Below, piece after piece: positions 24,115 to 37,306 of a stretch of DNA of 64,000 nt (position 1 is the stretch's first letter; each line of letters opens with the position of its first letter). The notes beneath the pieces were generated by a model. The model saw nothing but the letters and a program-made list of their open reading frames with translations. It ran no database searches and was not told the origin of the DNA. Origin of the DNA: Osmia lignaria lignaria (lineage: Eukaryota; Arthropoda; Insecta; Hymenoptera; Megachilidae); assembly GCF_051020975.1 (NCBI RefSeq), contig NW_027478167.1:5456001-5520000 (forward strand), given 5' to 3'. Position numbers and translations under genes: made by a program.

Positions 24115-27100
24115 TTGCAGATTTATCTCAAGGGAAGTGGCCTGACGGACATATTTCGAGATATTTCTTCTTCTTGTTGTTCTTCTTCTGCACAGCTAAG
24201 CTGGAAGTGGCATTTGCGGCTCGCACTAGTGCAGAGTTATCTCAAAGAATGGGGCCACGGTGTTTCTGTATCTCTATTATGTTGGTGCGGCTTCGGAACT
24301 TTTAAATATCTTGATATATCTCGAGAACTACGCATCTGATCCAAAAATATCATAGAACATAAATAGTAGGAAACTTAATTCTCTACAAAAAAGGTCTCTT
24401 AACATTTTGCCATAGCTCGCTTCGTTTCCGAGATATTTGCGGATTTATCTCAAGGGAAGGGGCCTAACGGACATATTTCCAGATATTACTTCTTCTTGTT
24501 GTTCTTCTTCTGCACAGCTAAGCTGGAAGTGGCATTTGCAGCTCGCAATAGTGCAGAGTTATCTCAAAGAAAGGGGCCACGGTGTTTCTGTATCTCTATT
24601 ATGTTGGTGCGGCTTCGGAACTTTTAAATATCTTGATATATCTCGAGATCTACGCATCTGATCAAAAAATATCATAGAACATAAAAAGTAGGAAACTTAA
24701 TTCTCTACAAAAAAGGTCTCTCAACATTTTGCCATAGCTCGCTTCGTTTCCGAGATACTTGCCGATTTATCTCAAGGGAAGGGGCCTGACGGACATATTT
24801 CGAGATATTTCTTCTTCTTGTTGTTCTTCTTCTGCACAGCTAAGCTGGAAGTGGCATTTGCAGCTCGCAATTGTGCAGAGTTATCTCAAAGAGAGGGGCC
24901 ACGGTGTTTCTGTATCTCTATTATGTTGGTGCGGCTTCGGAACTTTTAAATATCTTGATATATCTCGAGAACTACGAATCTGATCAGAAAATATCATAGA
25001 AGATAAAAAGTAGGAAACTTAATTCTCTACAAAAAAGGTCTCTTAACATTTTGCCATAGCTCGCTTCGTTTCCGAGATATTTGCAGATTTATCTCAAGGG
25101 AAGGGGCCTGACGGACATATTTCGAGATATTTCTTCTTCTTGTTGTTCTTCTTCTGCACAGCTAAGCTGGAAGTGGCATTTGCGGCTCGCACTAGTGCAG
25201 AGTTATCTCAAAGAAAGGGGCCACGGTGTTTCTGTATCTCTATTATGTTGGTGCGGCTTCGGAACTGTTAAATATCTTGATATATCTCGAGAACTACGCA
25301 TCTGATCAAAAAATATCATAGAACATAAAAAGTAGGAAACTTAATTCGCTACAAAAAGGTCTGTTAACATTTTGCCATAGCTCGCTTCGTTTCCGAGATA
25401 TTTGCAGATTTATCTCAAGGGAAGGGTCCTGATGGACATATTTCGAGATATTTCTTCTTCTTGTTGTTCTTCTTCTGCACAGCTAAACTGGAAGTGGCAT
25501 TTCCAGCTCGCAATCCTGCAGAGTTATCTCAAAGAAAGGGGCCACGGTGTTTCTGTAACTCTATTATGTTGGTGCGGCTTCGGAACTTTTAAATATCTTG
25601 ATATATCTCGAGAACTACGCCTCTGATCGAAAAATATCATAGAACATAAAAAGTAGGAAACTTAATTCTCTACAAAAAAGGTCTCTTAACATTTTGCCAT
25701 AGCTCGCTTCGTTTCCGAGATATTTGCAGATTTATCTCAAGGGAAGGGGCCTGACGGACATATTTCGAGATATTTCTTCTTCTTGTTGTTCTTCTTCTGC
25801 ACAGCTAAGCTGGAAGTGGCATTTGCGGCTCGCACTAGTGCAGAGTTATCTCAAAGAAAGGGGCCACGGTGTTTCTGTATCTCTATTATGTTGGTGCGGC
25901 TTCGGAACTGTTAAATATCTTGATATATCTCGAGAACTACGCATCTGATCAAAAAATATCATAGAACATAAAAAGTAGGAAACTTAATTCGCTACAAAAA
26001 GGTCTGTTAACATTTTGCCATAGCTCGCTTCGTTTCCGAGATATTTGCAGATTTATCTCAAGGGAAGGGTCCTGATGGACATATTTCGAGATATTTCTTC
26101 TTCTTGTTGTTCTTCTTCTGCACAGCTAAACTGGAAGTGGCATTTCCAGCTCGCAATCCTGCAGAGTTATCTCAAAGAAAGGGGCCACGGTGTTTCTGTA
26201 ACTCTATTATGTTGGTGCGGCTTCGGAACTTTTAAATATCTTGATATATCTCGAGAACTACGCCTCTGATCGAAAAATATCATAGAACATAAAAAGTAGG
26301 AAACTTAATTCTCTACAAAAAAGGTCTCTTAACATTTTGCCATAGCTCGCTTCGTTTCCGAGATATTTGCAGATTTATCTCAAGGGAAGGGGCCTGACGG
26401 ACATATTTCGAGATATTTCTTCTTCTTGTTGTTCTTCTTCTGCACAGCTAAGCTGGAAGTGGCATTTGCGGCTCGCACTAGTGCAGAGTTATCTCAAAGA
26501 ATGGGGCCACGGTGTTTCTGTATCTCTATTATGTTGGTGCGGCTTCGGAACTTTTAAATATCTTGATATATCTCGAGAACTACGCATCTGATCCAAAAAT
26601 ATCATAGAACATAAATAGTAGGAAACTTAATTCTCTACAAAAAAGGTCTCTTAACATTTTGCCATAGCTCGCTTCGTTTCCGAGATATTTGCAGATTTAT
26701 CTCAAGGGAAGGGGCCTAACGGACATATTTCCAGATATTACTTCTTCTTGTTGTTCTTCTTCTGCACAGCTAAGCTGGAAGTGGCATTTGCAGCTCGCAA
26801 TAGTGCAGAGTTATCTCAAAGAAAGGGGCCACGGTGTTTCTGTATCTCTATTATGTTGGTGCGGCTTCGGAACTTTTAAATATCTTGATATATCTCGAGA
26901 TCTACGCATCTGATCAAAAAATATCATAGAACATAAAAAGTAGGAAACTTAATTCTCTACAAAAAAGGTCTCTCAACATTTTGCCATAGCTCGCTTCGTT
27001 TCCGAGATACTTGCCGATTTATCTCAAGGGAAGGGGCCTGACGGACATATTTCGAGATATTTCTTCTTCTTGTTGTTCTTCTTCTGCACAGCTAAGCTGG

Positions 27101-28618
27101 AAGTGGCATTTGCAGCTCGCAATTGTGCAGAGTTATCTCAAAGAGAGGGGCCACGGTGTTTCTGTATCTCTATTATGTTGGTGCGGCTTCGGAACTTTTA
27201 AATATCTTGATATATCTCGAGAACTACGAATCTGATCAGAAAATATCATAGAAGATAAAAAGTAGGAAACTTAATTCTCTACAAAAAAGGTCTCTTAACA
27301 TTTTGCCATAGCTCGCTTCGTTTCCGAGATATTTGCAGATTTATCTCAAGGGAAGGGGCCTGACGGACATATTTCGAGATATTTCTTCTTCTTGTTGTTC
27401 TTCTTCTGCACAGCTAAGCTGGAAGTGGCATTTGCGGCTCGCACTAGTGCAGAGTTATCTCAAAGAAAGGGGCCACGGTGTTTCTGTATCTCTATTATGT
27501 TGGTGCGGCTTCGGAACTGTTAAATATCTTGATATATCTCGAGAACTACGCATCTGATCAAAAAATATCATAGAACATAAAAAGTAGGAAACTTAATTCG
27601 CTACAAAAAGGTCTGTTAACATTTTGCCATAGCTCGCTTCGTTTCCGAGATATTTGCAGATTTATCTCAAGGGAAGGGTCCTGATGGACATATTTCGAGA
27701 TATTTCTTCTTCTTGTTGTTCTTCTTCTGCACAGCTAAACTGGAAGTGGCATTTCCAGCTCGCAATCCTGCAGAGTTATCTCAAAGAAAGGGGCCACGGT
27801 GTTTCTGTAACTCTATTATGTTGGTGCGGCTTCGGAACTTTTAAATATCTTGATATATCTCGAGAACTACGCCTCTGATCGAAAAATATCATAGAACATA
27901 AAAAGTAGGAAACTTAATTCTCTACAAAAAAGGTCTCTTAACATTTTGCCATAGCTCGCTTCGTTTCCGAGATATTTGCAGATTTATCTCAAGGGAAGGG
28001 GCCTGACGGACATATTTCGAGATATTTCTTCTTCTTGTTGTTCTTCTTCTGCACAGCTAAGCTGGAAGTGGCATTTGCGGCTCGCACTAGTGCAGAGTTA
28101 TCTCAAAGAAAGGGGCCACGGTGTTTCTGTATCTCTATTATGTTGGTGCGGCTTCGGAACTGTTAAATATCTTGATATATCTCGAGAACTACGCATCTGA
28201 TCAAAAAATATCATAGAACATAAAAAGTAGGAAACTTAATTCGCTACAAAAAGGTCTGTTAACATTTTGCCATAGCTCGCTTCGTTTCCGAGATATTTGC
28301 AGATTTATCTCAAGGGAAGGGTCCTGATGGACATATTTCGAGATATTTCTTCTTCTTGTTGTTCTTCTTCTGCACAGCTAAACTGGAAGTGGCATTTCCA
28401 GCTCGCAATCCTGCAGAGTTATCTCAAAGAAAGGGGCCACGGTGTTTCTGTAACTCTATTATGTTGGTGCGGCTTCGGAACTTTTAAATATCTTGATATA
28501 TCTCGAGAACTACGCCTCTGATCGAAAAATATCATAGAACATAAAAAGTAGGAAACTTAATTCTCTACAAAAAAGGTCTCTTAACATTTTGCCATAGCTC
28601 GCTTCGTTTCCGAGATAT
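24115..28618. repeat. Higher-order repeat: 7-mer, two copies of 2252 bp
   Basis: Copies 24115-26366 and 26367-28618, each the preceding 5-mer with its last dimer doubled. Only small differences are visible, for example gaagtgg at 24131 against gaagggg in copy two, and gcggattt at 24440 against gcagattt. The growth from five to seven units by doubling a 643-bp module can be read directly. Confidence 0.9.
25081..25723 (+). repeat. 643-bp dimer with a one-base deletion
   Basis: A two-unit module. The first unit (25081-25401, 321 bp) has ggaactgttaaat and a shortened A tract with an altered context (ttcgctacaaaaaggtctg, five A instead of six). The second (25402-25723) has agggtcctgatgg, caatcctgcag and gtaactctatt. 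The module is repeated in tandem at 25724-26366, again as a pair at 27333-28618, and as pairs at 31838-33123 and 35377-36662. An ancestor-like form at 23472-24114 lacks the second unit's middle variants. By eye the tandem copies look identical, which implies very recent duplication. Confidence 0.9.
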
Positions 28619-29906
28619 TTGCAGATTTATCTCAAGGGAAGGGGCCTGACGGACATATTTCGAGATATTTCTTCTTCTTGTTGTTCTTCTTCTGCACAGC
28701 TAAGCTGGAAGTGGCATTTGCAGCTCGCAGTAGTGCAGAGTTATCGCAAAGAAAGGGGCCACGGTGTTTCTGTATCTCTATTATGTTGGTGCGGCTTCGG
28801 AACTTTTAAATATCTTGATATATCTCGAGAACTACGCATCTGATCAAAAAATATCATACAACATAAAAAGTAGGAAACCTAATTTTCTACAAAAAAGGTC
28901 TCTTAACATTTTGCCGTAGCTCGCTTCGTTTCCGAGATATTTGCAGATTTATCTCAAGGGAAGGGGTCTGACGGACATATTTCGAGATATTTCTTCTTCT
29001 TGTTGTTCTTCTTCTGCACAGCTAAGCTGGAAGTGGCATTTGCAGCTCGCAATAGTGCAGAGTTATCTCAAAGAAAGGGGCCACGGTGTTTCTGTATCTC
29101 TATTATGTTGGTGCGGCTTCGGAACTTTTAAATATCTTGATATATCTCGAGAACTACGCATCTGATCGAAAAATATCATAGAACATAAAAAGTGGGAAAC
29201 TTAATTCTCTACAAAACAGGTCTCTTAACATTTTGCCATAGCTCGCTTCGTTTCCGAGATATTTGCAGATTTATCTCAAGGGAAGGGGCCTGACGGACAT
29301 ATTTCGAGATATTTCTTCTTCTTGTTGTTCTTCTTCTGCACAGCTAAGCTGGAAGTGGCATTTGCAGCTCGCAGTAGTGCAAAGTTATCTCAAAGAAAGG
29401 GGCCACGGTGTTTCTGTATCTCTATTATGTTGGTGCGGCTTCGGAACTTTTAAATATCTTGATATATCTCGAGAACTACGCATCTGATCAAAAAATATCA
29501 TAGAACATAAAAAGTAGGAATCCTAATTTTCTACAAAAAAGGTCTCTTAACATTTTGCCGTAGCTCGCTTCCTTTCCGAGATATTTGCAGATTTATCTCA
29601 AGGGAAGGGGCCTGACGGACATATTTCCAGATATTTCTTCTTCTTGTTGTTCTTCTTCTGCACAGCGAAGCTGGAAGTGGCATTTGCAGCTCGCAATAGT
29701 GCAGAGTTATCTCAAAGAAAGGGGCCACGGTGTGTCTGTATCTCTATTATGTTGGTGCGGCTTCGGAACTTTTAAATATCTTGATATATCTCGAGAACTA
29801 CGCATCTGATCGAAAAATATCATAGAACATAGAAAGTAGGAAACTTAATTCTCTACAAAAGAGGTCTCTTAACATTTTGCCATAGCTCGCTTCGTTTCCG
29901 AGATAT
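28619..29906. repeat. Four-unit cassette left of the 11-mers
   Basis: Order: unit with gttatcgcaaag and catacaac; B unit with aaggggtctg; unit with gcagtagtgcaaag and ggaatcctaattttc; unit with ttccagat and gtgtgtctg. The same four-unit order follows the second 11-mer at 36663-37950, offset 8044 bp, with small differences (cagcgaagc at 29665 only; gcaaaggtatc at 37307 only). Units 2-4 are missing between the two 11-mers. Confidence 0.85.
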
Positions 29907-30228
29907 TTGCAGATTTATCTCAAGGGAAGTGGCCTGACGGACATATTTCGAGATATTTCTTCTTCTTGTTGTTCTTCTGCTGCACAGCTAAGCTGGAAGT
30001 GGCATTTGCGGCTCGCACTAGTGCAGAGTTATCTCAAAGAAAGGGGCCACGGTGTTTCTGTATCTCTATTATGTTGGTGCGGCTTCGGAACTTTTAAATA
30101 TCTTGATATATCTCGAGAGCTACGCGTCTGATCAAAAAATATCATAGAACATAAAAAGTAGGAAACTCAATTCTCTACAAAAAAGGTCTCTTAACATTTT
30201 GCCATAGCTCGCTTCGTTTCCGAGATAT
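29907..30228 (+). repeat. Reference monomer, class E (gaagtgg, ctgctgc variant)
   Basis: A class carrying gggaagtggcctg in the left part and cttctgctgcac instead of cttcttctgcac, with a class A middle (gcactagtgc). Most copies end in cgagagctacgcgtctga. Copies occur at 6406, 12202, 15744, 16066, 16710, 33446, 37951, 38917, 40527, 41493 and 43103. It often opens or closes a higher-order block, so it is a useful phase marker. Confidence 0.85.
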
Positions 30229-33200
30229 TTGCAGATTTATCTCAAGGGAAGGGGCCTAACGGACATATTTCGAGATATTTCTTCTTCTTGTTGTTCTTCT
30301 TCTGCACAGCTAAGCTGGAAGTGGCATTTGCGGCTCGCACTAGTGCAGAGTTATCTCAAAGAAAGGGGCCACGGTGTTTCTGTATCCCTATTATGTTGGT
30401 GCGGCTTCGGAACTTTTAAATATCTCGATATATCTCGAAAACTACGCTTCTGATCAAAAAATATCATAGAACATAAATTGTAGGAAACATAATTCTCTAC
30501 AAAAAAGGTCTCTTAACATTTTGCCGTAGCTCGCTTCGTTTCCGAGATATTTGCAGATTTATCTCAAGGGAAGGGGCCTGACGGACATATTTCCAGATAT
30601 TTCTTCTTCTTGTTGTTCTTCTTCTGCACAGCTAAGCTGGAAGTGGCATTTGCAGCTCGCAATAGTGCAGAGTTATCTCAAAGAAAGGGGCCACGGTGTG
30701 TCTGTATCTCTATTATGTTGGTGCGGCTTCGGAACTTTTAAATATCTCGATATATCTCGAAAACTACGCTTCTGATCAAAAAATATCATAGAACATAAAT
30801 TGTAGGAAACATAATTCTCTACAAAAAAGGTCTCTTAACATTTTGCCATAGCTCGCTTCGTTTCCGAGATATTTGCAGATTTATCTCAAGGGAAGGGGCC
30901 TGACGGACATATTTCGAGATATTTCTTCTTCTTGTTGTTCTTCTTCTGCACAGCTAAGCTGGAAGTGGCATTTGCGGCTCTCACTAGTGCAGAGTTATCT
31001 CAAAGAAAGGGGCCACGGTGTTTCTGTATCCCTATTATGTTTGTGCGGCTTCGGAACTTTTAAATATCTCGATATATCTCGAAAACTACGCTTGTGATCA
31101 AAAAATATCATAGAACATAAATTGTAGGAAACATAATTCTCTACAAAAAAGGTCTCTTAACATTTTGCCATAGCTCGCTTCGTTTCCGAGATATTTGCAG
31201 ATTTATCTCAAGGGATGGGGCCTAACGGACATATTTCGAGATATTTCTTCTTCTTGTTGTTCTTCTTCTGCACAGCTAAACTGGAAGTGGCATTTCCAGC
31301 TCGCAATAGTGCAGAGTTATCTCAAAGAAAGGGGCCACGGTGTTTCTGTATCTCTATTATGTTGGTGCGGCTTCGGAACTTTTAAATATCTTGATATATC
31401 TCGAGATCTACGCATCTGATCAAAAAATATCATAGAACATAAAAAGTAGGAAACTTAATTCTCTACAAAAAAGTCTCTCAACATTTTGCCATAGCTCGCT
31501 TCGTTTCCGAGATACTTGCCGATTTATCTCAAGGGAAGGGGCCTGACGGACATATTTCGAGATATTTCTTCTTCTTGTTGTTCTTCTTCTGCACAGCTAA
31601 GCTGGAAGTGGCATTTGCAGCTCGCAATTGTGCAGAGTTATCTCAAAGAGAGGGGCCACGGTGTTTCTGTATCTCTATTATGTTGGTGCGGCTTCGGAAC
31701 TTTTAAATATCTTGATATATCTCGAGAACTACGAATCTGATCAGAAAATATCATAGAAGATAAAAAGTAGGAAACTTAATTCTCTACAAAAAAGGTCTCT
31801 TAACATTTTGCCATAGCTCGCTTCGTTTCCGAGATATTTGCAGATTTATCTCAAGGGAAGGGGCCTGACGGACATATTTCGAGATATTTCTTCTTCTTGT
31901 TGTTCTTCTTCTGCACAGCTAAGCTGGAAGTGGCATTTGCGGCTCGCACTAGTGCAGAGTTATCTCAAAGAAAGGGGCCACGGTGTTTCTGTATCTCTAT
32001 TATGTTGGTGCGGCTTCGGAACTGTTAAATATCTTGATATATCTCGAGAACTACGCATCTGATCAAAAAATATCATAGAACATAAAAAGTAGGAAACTTA
32101 ATTCGCTACAAAAAGGTCTGTTAACATTTTGCCATAGCTCGCTTCGTTTCCGAGATATTTGCAGATTTATCTCAAGGGAAGGGTCCTGATGGACATATTT
32201 CGAGATATTTCTTCTTCTTGTTGTTCTTCTTCTGCACAGCTAAACTGGAAGTGGCATTTCCAGCTCGCAATCCTGCAGAGTTATCTCAAAGAAAGGGGCC
32301 ACGGTGTTTCTGTAACTCTATTATGTTGGTGCGGCTTCGGAACTTTTAAATATCTTGATATATCTCGAGAACTACGCCTCTGATCGAAAAATATCATAGA
32401 ACATAAAAAGTAGGAAACTTAATTCTCTACAAAAAAGGTCTCTTAACATTTTGCCATAGCTCGCTTCGTTTCCGAGATATTTGCAGATTTATCTCAAGGG
32501 AAGGGGCCTGACGGACATATTTCGAGATATTTCTTCTTCTTGTTGTTCTTCTTCTGCACAGCTAAGCTGGAAGTGGCATTTGCGGCTCGCACTAGTGCAG
32601 AGTTATCTCAAAGAAAGGGGCCACGGTGTTTCTGTATCTCTATTATGTTGGTGCGGCTTCGGAACTGTTAAATATCTTGATATATCTCGAGAACTACGCA
32701 TCTGATCAAAAAATATCATAGAACATAAAAAGTAGGAAACTTAATTCGCTACAAAAAGGTCTGTTAACATTTTGCCATAGCTCGCTTCGTTTCCGAGATA
32801 TTTGCAGATTTATCTCAAGGGAAGGGTCCTGATGGACATATTTCGAGATATTTCTTCTTCTTGTTGTTCTTCTTCTGCACAGCTAAACTGGAAGTGGCAT
32901 TTCCAGCTCGCAATCCTGCAGAGTTATCTCAAAGAAAGGGGCCACGGTGTTTCTGTAACTCTATTATGTTGGTGCGGCTTCGGAACTTTTAAATATCTTG
33001 ATATATCTCGAGAACTACGCCTCTGATCGAAAAATATCATAGAACATAAAAAGTAGGAAACTTAATTCTCTACAAAAAAGGTCTCCTAACATTTTGCCAT
33101 AGCTCGCTTCGTTTCCGAGATATTTGCAGATTTATCTCAAGGGAAGGGGCCTGACGGACATATTTCGAGATATTTCTTCTTCTTGTTGTTCTTCTTCTGC

Positions 33201-36200
33201 ACAGCTAAGCTGGAAGTGGCATTTGCAGCTCGCAATAGTGCAGAGTTATCGCAAAGAAAGGGGCCACGGTGTTTCTGTATCTCTATTATGTTGGTGCGGC
33301 TTCGGAACTTTTAAATATCTTGATATATCTCGAGAACTACGCATCTGATCAAAAAATATCATACAACATAAAAAGTAGGAAACCTAATTTTCTACAAAAA
33401 AGGTCTCTTAACATTTTGCCGTAGCTCGCTTCGTTTCCGAGATATTTGCAGATTTATCTCAAGGGAAGTGGCCTGACGGACATATTTCGAGATATTTCTT
33501 CTTCTTGTTGTTCTTCTGCTGCACAGCTAAGCTGGAAGTGGCATTTGCGGCTCGCACTAGTGCAGAGTTATCTCAAAGAAAGGGGCCACGGTGTTTCTGT
33601 ATCTCTATTATGTTGGTGCGGCTTCGGAACTTTTAAATATCTTGATATATCTCGAGAGCTACGCGTCTGATCAAAAAATATCATAGAACATAAAAAGTAG
33701 GAAACTCAATTCTCTACAAAAAAGGTCTCTTAACATTTTGCCATAGCTCGCTTCGTTTCCGAGATATTTGCAGATTTATCTCAAGGGAAGGGGCCTAACG
33801 GACATATTTCGAGATATTTCTTCTTCTTGTTGTTCTTCTTCTGCACAGCTAAGCTGGAAGTGGCATTTGCGGCTCGCACTAGTGCAGAGTTATCTCAAAG
33901 AAAGGGGCCACGGTGTTTCTGTATCCCTATTATGTTGGTGCGGCTTCGGAACTTTTAAATATCTCGATATATCTCGAAAACTACGCTTCTGATCAAAAAA
34001 TATCATAGAACATAAATTGTAGGAAACATAATTCTCCACAAAAAAGGTCTCTTAACATTTTGCCGTAGCTCGCTTCGTTTCCGAGATATTTGCAGATTTA
34101 TCTCAAGGGAAGGGGCCTGACGGACATATTTCCAGATATTTCTTCTTCTTGTTGTTCTTCTTCTGCACAGCTAAGCTGGAAGTGGCATTTGCAGCTCGCA
34201 ATAGTGCAGAGTTATCTCAAAGAAAGGGGCCACGGTGTGTCTGTATCTCTATTATGTTGGTGCGGCTTCGGAACTTTTAAATATCTCGATATATCTCGAA
34301 AACTACGCTTCTGATCAAAAAATATCATAGAACATAAATTGTAGGAAACATAATTCTCTACAAAAAAGGTCTCTTAACATTTTGCCATAGCTCGCTTCGT
34401 TTCCGAGATATTTGCAGATTTATCTCAAGGGAAGGGGCCTGACGGACATATTTCGAGATATTTCTTCTTCTTGTTGTTCTTCTTCTGCACAGCTAAGCTG
34501 GAAGTGGCATTTGCGGCTCTCACTAGTGCAGAGTTATCTCAAAGAAAGGGGCCACGGTGTTTCTGTATCCCTATTATGTTTGTGCGGCTTCGGAACTTTT
34601 AAATATCTCGATATATCTCGAAAACTACGCTTGTGATCAAAAAATATCATAGAACATAAATTGTAGGAAACGTAATTCTCTACAAAAAAGGTCTCTTAAC
34701 ATTTTGCCATAGCTCGCTTCGTTTCCGAGATATTTGCAGATTTATCTCAAGGGATGGGGCCTAACGGACATATTTCGAGATATTTCTTCTTCTTGTTGTT
34801 CTTCTTCTGCACAGCTAAACTGGAAGTGGCATTTCCAGCTCGCAATAGTGCAGAGTTATCTCAAAGAAAGGGGCCACGGTGTTTCTGTATCTCTATTATG
34901 TTGGTGCGGCTTCGGAACTTTTAAATATCTTGATATATCTCGAGATCTACGCATCTGATCAAAAAATATCATAGAACATAAAAAGTAGGAAACTTAATTC
35001 TCTACAAAAAAGTCTCTCAACATTTTGCCATAGCTCGCTTCGTTTCCGAGATACTTGCCGATTTATCTCAAGGGAAGGGGCCTGACGGACATATTTCGAG
35101 ATATTTCTTCTTCTTGTTGTTCTTCTTCTGCACAGCTAAGCTGGAAGTGGCATTTGCAGCTCGCAATTGTGCAGAGTTATCTCAAAGAGAGGGGCCACGG
35201 TGTTTCTGTATCTCTATTATGTTGGTGCGGCTTCGGAACTTTTAAATATCTTGATATATCTCGAGAACTACGAATCTGATCAGAAAATATCATAGAAGAT
35301 AAAAAGTAGGAAACTTAATTCTCTACAAAAAAGGTCTCTTAACATTTTGCCATAGCTCGCTTCGTTTCCGAGATATTTGCAGATTTATCTCAAGGGAAGG
35401 GGCCTGACGGACATATTTCGAGATATTTCTTCTTCTTGTTGTTCTTCTTCTGCACAGCTAAGCTGGAAGTGGCATTTGCGGCTCGCACTAGTGCAGAGTT
35501 ATCTCAAAGAAAGGGGCCACGGTGTTTCTGTATCTCTATTATGTTGGTGCGGCTTCGGAACTGTTAAATATCTTGATATATCTCGAGAACTACGCATCTG
35601 ATCAAAAAATATCATAGAACATAAAAAGTAGGAAACTTAATTCGCTACAAAAAGGTCTGTTAACATTTTGCCATAGCTCGCTTCGTTTCCGAGATATTTG
35701 CAGATTTATCTCAAGGGAAGGGTCCTGATGGACATATTTCGAGATATTTCTTCTTCTTGTTGTTCTTCTTCTGCACAGCTAAACTGGAAGTGGCATTTCC
35801 AGCTCGCAATCCTGCAGAGTTATCTCAAAGAAAGGGGCCACGGTGTTTCTGTAACTCTATTATGTTGGTGCGGCTTCGGAACTTTTAAATATCTTGATAT
35901 ATCTCGAGAACTACGCCTCTGATCGAAAAATATCATAGAACATAAAAAGTAGGAAACTTAATTCTCTACAAAAAAGGTCTCTTAACATTTTGCCATAGCT
36001 CGCTTCGTTTCCGAGATATTTGCAGATTTATCTCAAGGGAAGGGGCCTGACGGACATATTTCGAGATATTTCTTCTTCTTGTTGTTCTTCTTCTGCACAG
36101 CTAAGCTGGAAGTGGCATTTGCGGCTCGCACTAGTGCAGAGTTATCTCAAAGAAAGGGGCCACGGTGTTTCTGTATCTCTATTATGTTGGTGCGGCTTCG

Positions 36201-36984
36201 GAACTGTTAAATATCTTGATATATCTCGAGAACTACGCATCTGATCAAAAAATATCATAGAACATAAAAAGTAGGAAACTTAATTCGCTACAAAAAGGTC
36301 TGTTAACATTTTGCCATAGCTCGCTTCGTTTCCGAGATATTTGCAGATTTATCTCAAGGGAAGGGTCCTGATGGACATATTTCGAGATATTTCTTCTTCT
36401 TGTTGTTCTTCTTCTGCACAGCTAAACTGGAAGTGGCATTTCCAGCTCGCAATCCTGCAGAGTTATCTCAAAGAAAGGGGCCACGGTGTTTCTGTAACTC
36501 TATTATGTTGGTGCGGCTTCGGAACTTTTAAATATCTTGATATATCTCGAGAACTACGCCTCTGATCGAAAAATATCATAGAACATAAAAAGTAGGAAAC
36601 TTAATTCTCTACAAAAAAGGTCTCCTAACATTTTGCCATAGCTCGCTTCGTTTCCGAGATATTTGCAGATTTATCTCAAGGGAAGGGGCCTGACGGACAT
36701 ATTTCGAGATATTTCTTCTTCTTGTTGTTCTTCTTCTGCACAGCTAAGCTGGAAGTGGCATTTGCAGCTCGCAATAGTGCAGAGTTATCGCAAAGAAAGG
36801 GGCCACGGTGTTTCTGTATCTCTATTATGTTGGTGCGGCTTCGGAACTTTTAAATATCTTGATATATCTCGAGAACTACGCATCTGATCAAAAAATATCA
36901 TACAACATAAAAAGTAGGAAACCTAATTTTCTACAAAAAAGGTCTCTTAACATTTTGCCGTAGCTCGCTTCGTTTCCGAGATAT
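29907..36984. repeat. Higher-order repeat: 11-mer, two adjacent copies of 3539 bp
   Basis: Copies 29907-33445 and 33446-36984. Order: E; A with cctaacgg and cccta; ttccagat unit with gtgtgtctg; unit with gctctcactag, gtttgtgcgg and cttgtgatc; C with a cgagatctacgc end (321 bp, G lost after the A tract); gatacttgcc unit; two 643-bp dimers; and the gttatcgcaaag unit. Comparing by eye I found only two differences, at 34037 (T to C) and 34672 (A to G), so identity is above 99.9% if none was missed. Each 11-mer contains the tail of the 7-mer to the left, so it is a later composite. Confidence 0.9.
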
Positions 36985-37306
36985 TTGCAGATTTATCTCA
37001 AGGGAAGGGGTCTGACGGACATATTTCGAGATATTTCTTCTTCTTGTTGTTCTTCTTCTGCACAGCTAAGCTGGAAGTGGCATTTGCAGCTCGCAATAGT
37101 GCAGAGTTATCTCAAAGAAAGGGGCCACGGTGTTTCTGTATCTCTATTATGTTGGTGCGGCTTCGGAACTTTTAAATATCTTGATATATCTCGAGAACTA
37201 CGCATCTGATCGAAAAATATCATAGAACGTAAAAAGTAGGAAACTTAATTCTCTACAAAACAGGTCTCTTAACATTTTGCTATAGCTCGCTTCGTTTCCG
37301 AGATAT
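36985..37306 (+). repeat. Single class B unit between the 11-mer and 8-mer blocks
   Basis: Carries aaggggtctg, a gatcgaaaaat end and acaaaacagg. It matches the unit at 28941, supporting the 8044-bp relationship of the flanks. Confidence 0.8.

Noticed and set aside
25426..25440. cctgatgg / cctgacgg plus cgaaaac as a hammerhead ribozyme core, as known in some animal satellites
   Set aside because: The core reads CTGANGG rather than CTGANGA, the GAAA element is about 150 bases away, and I see no stems placing them together.
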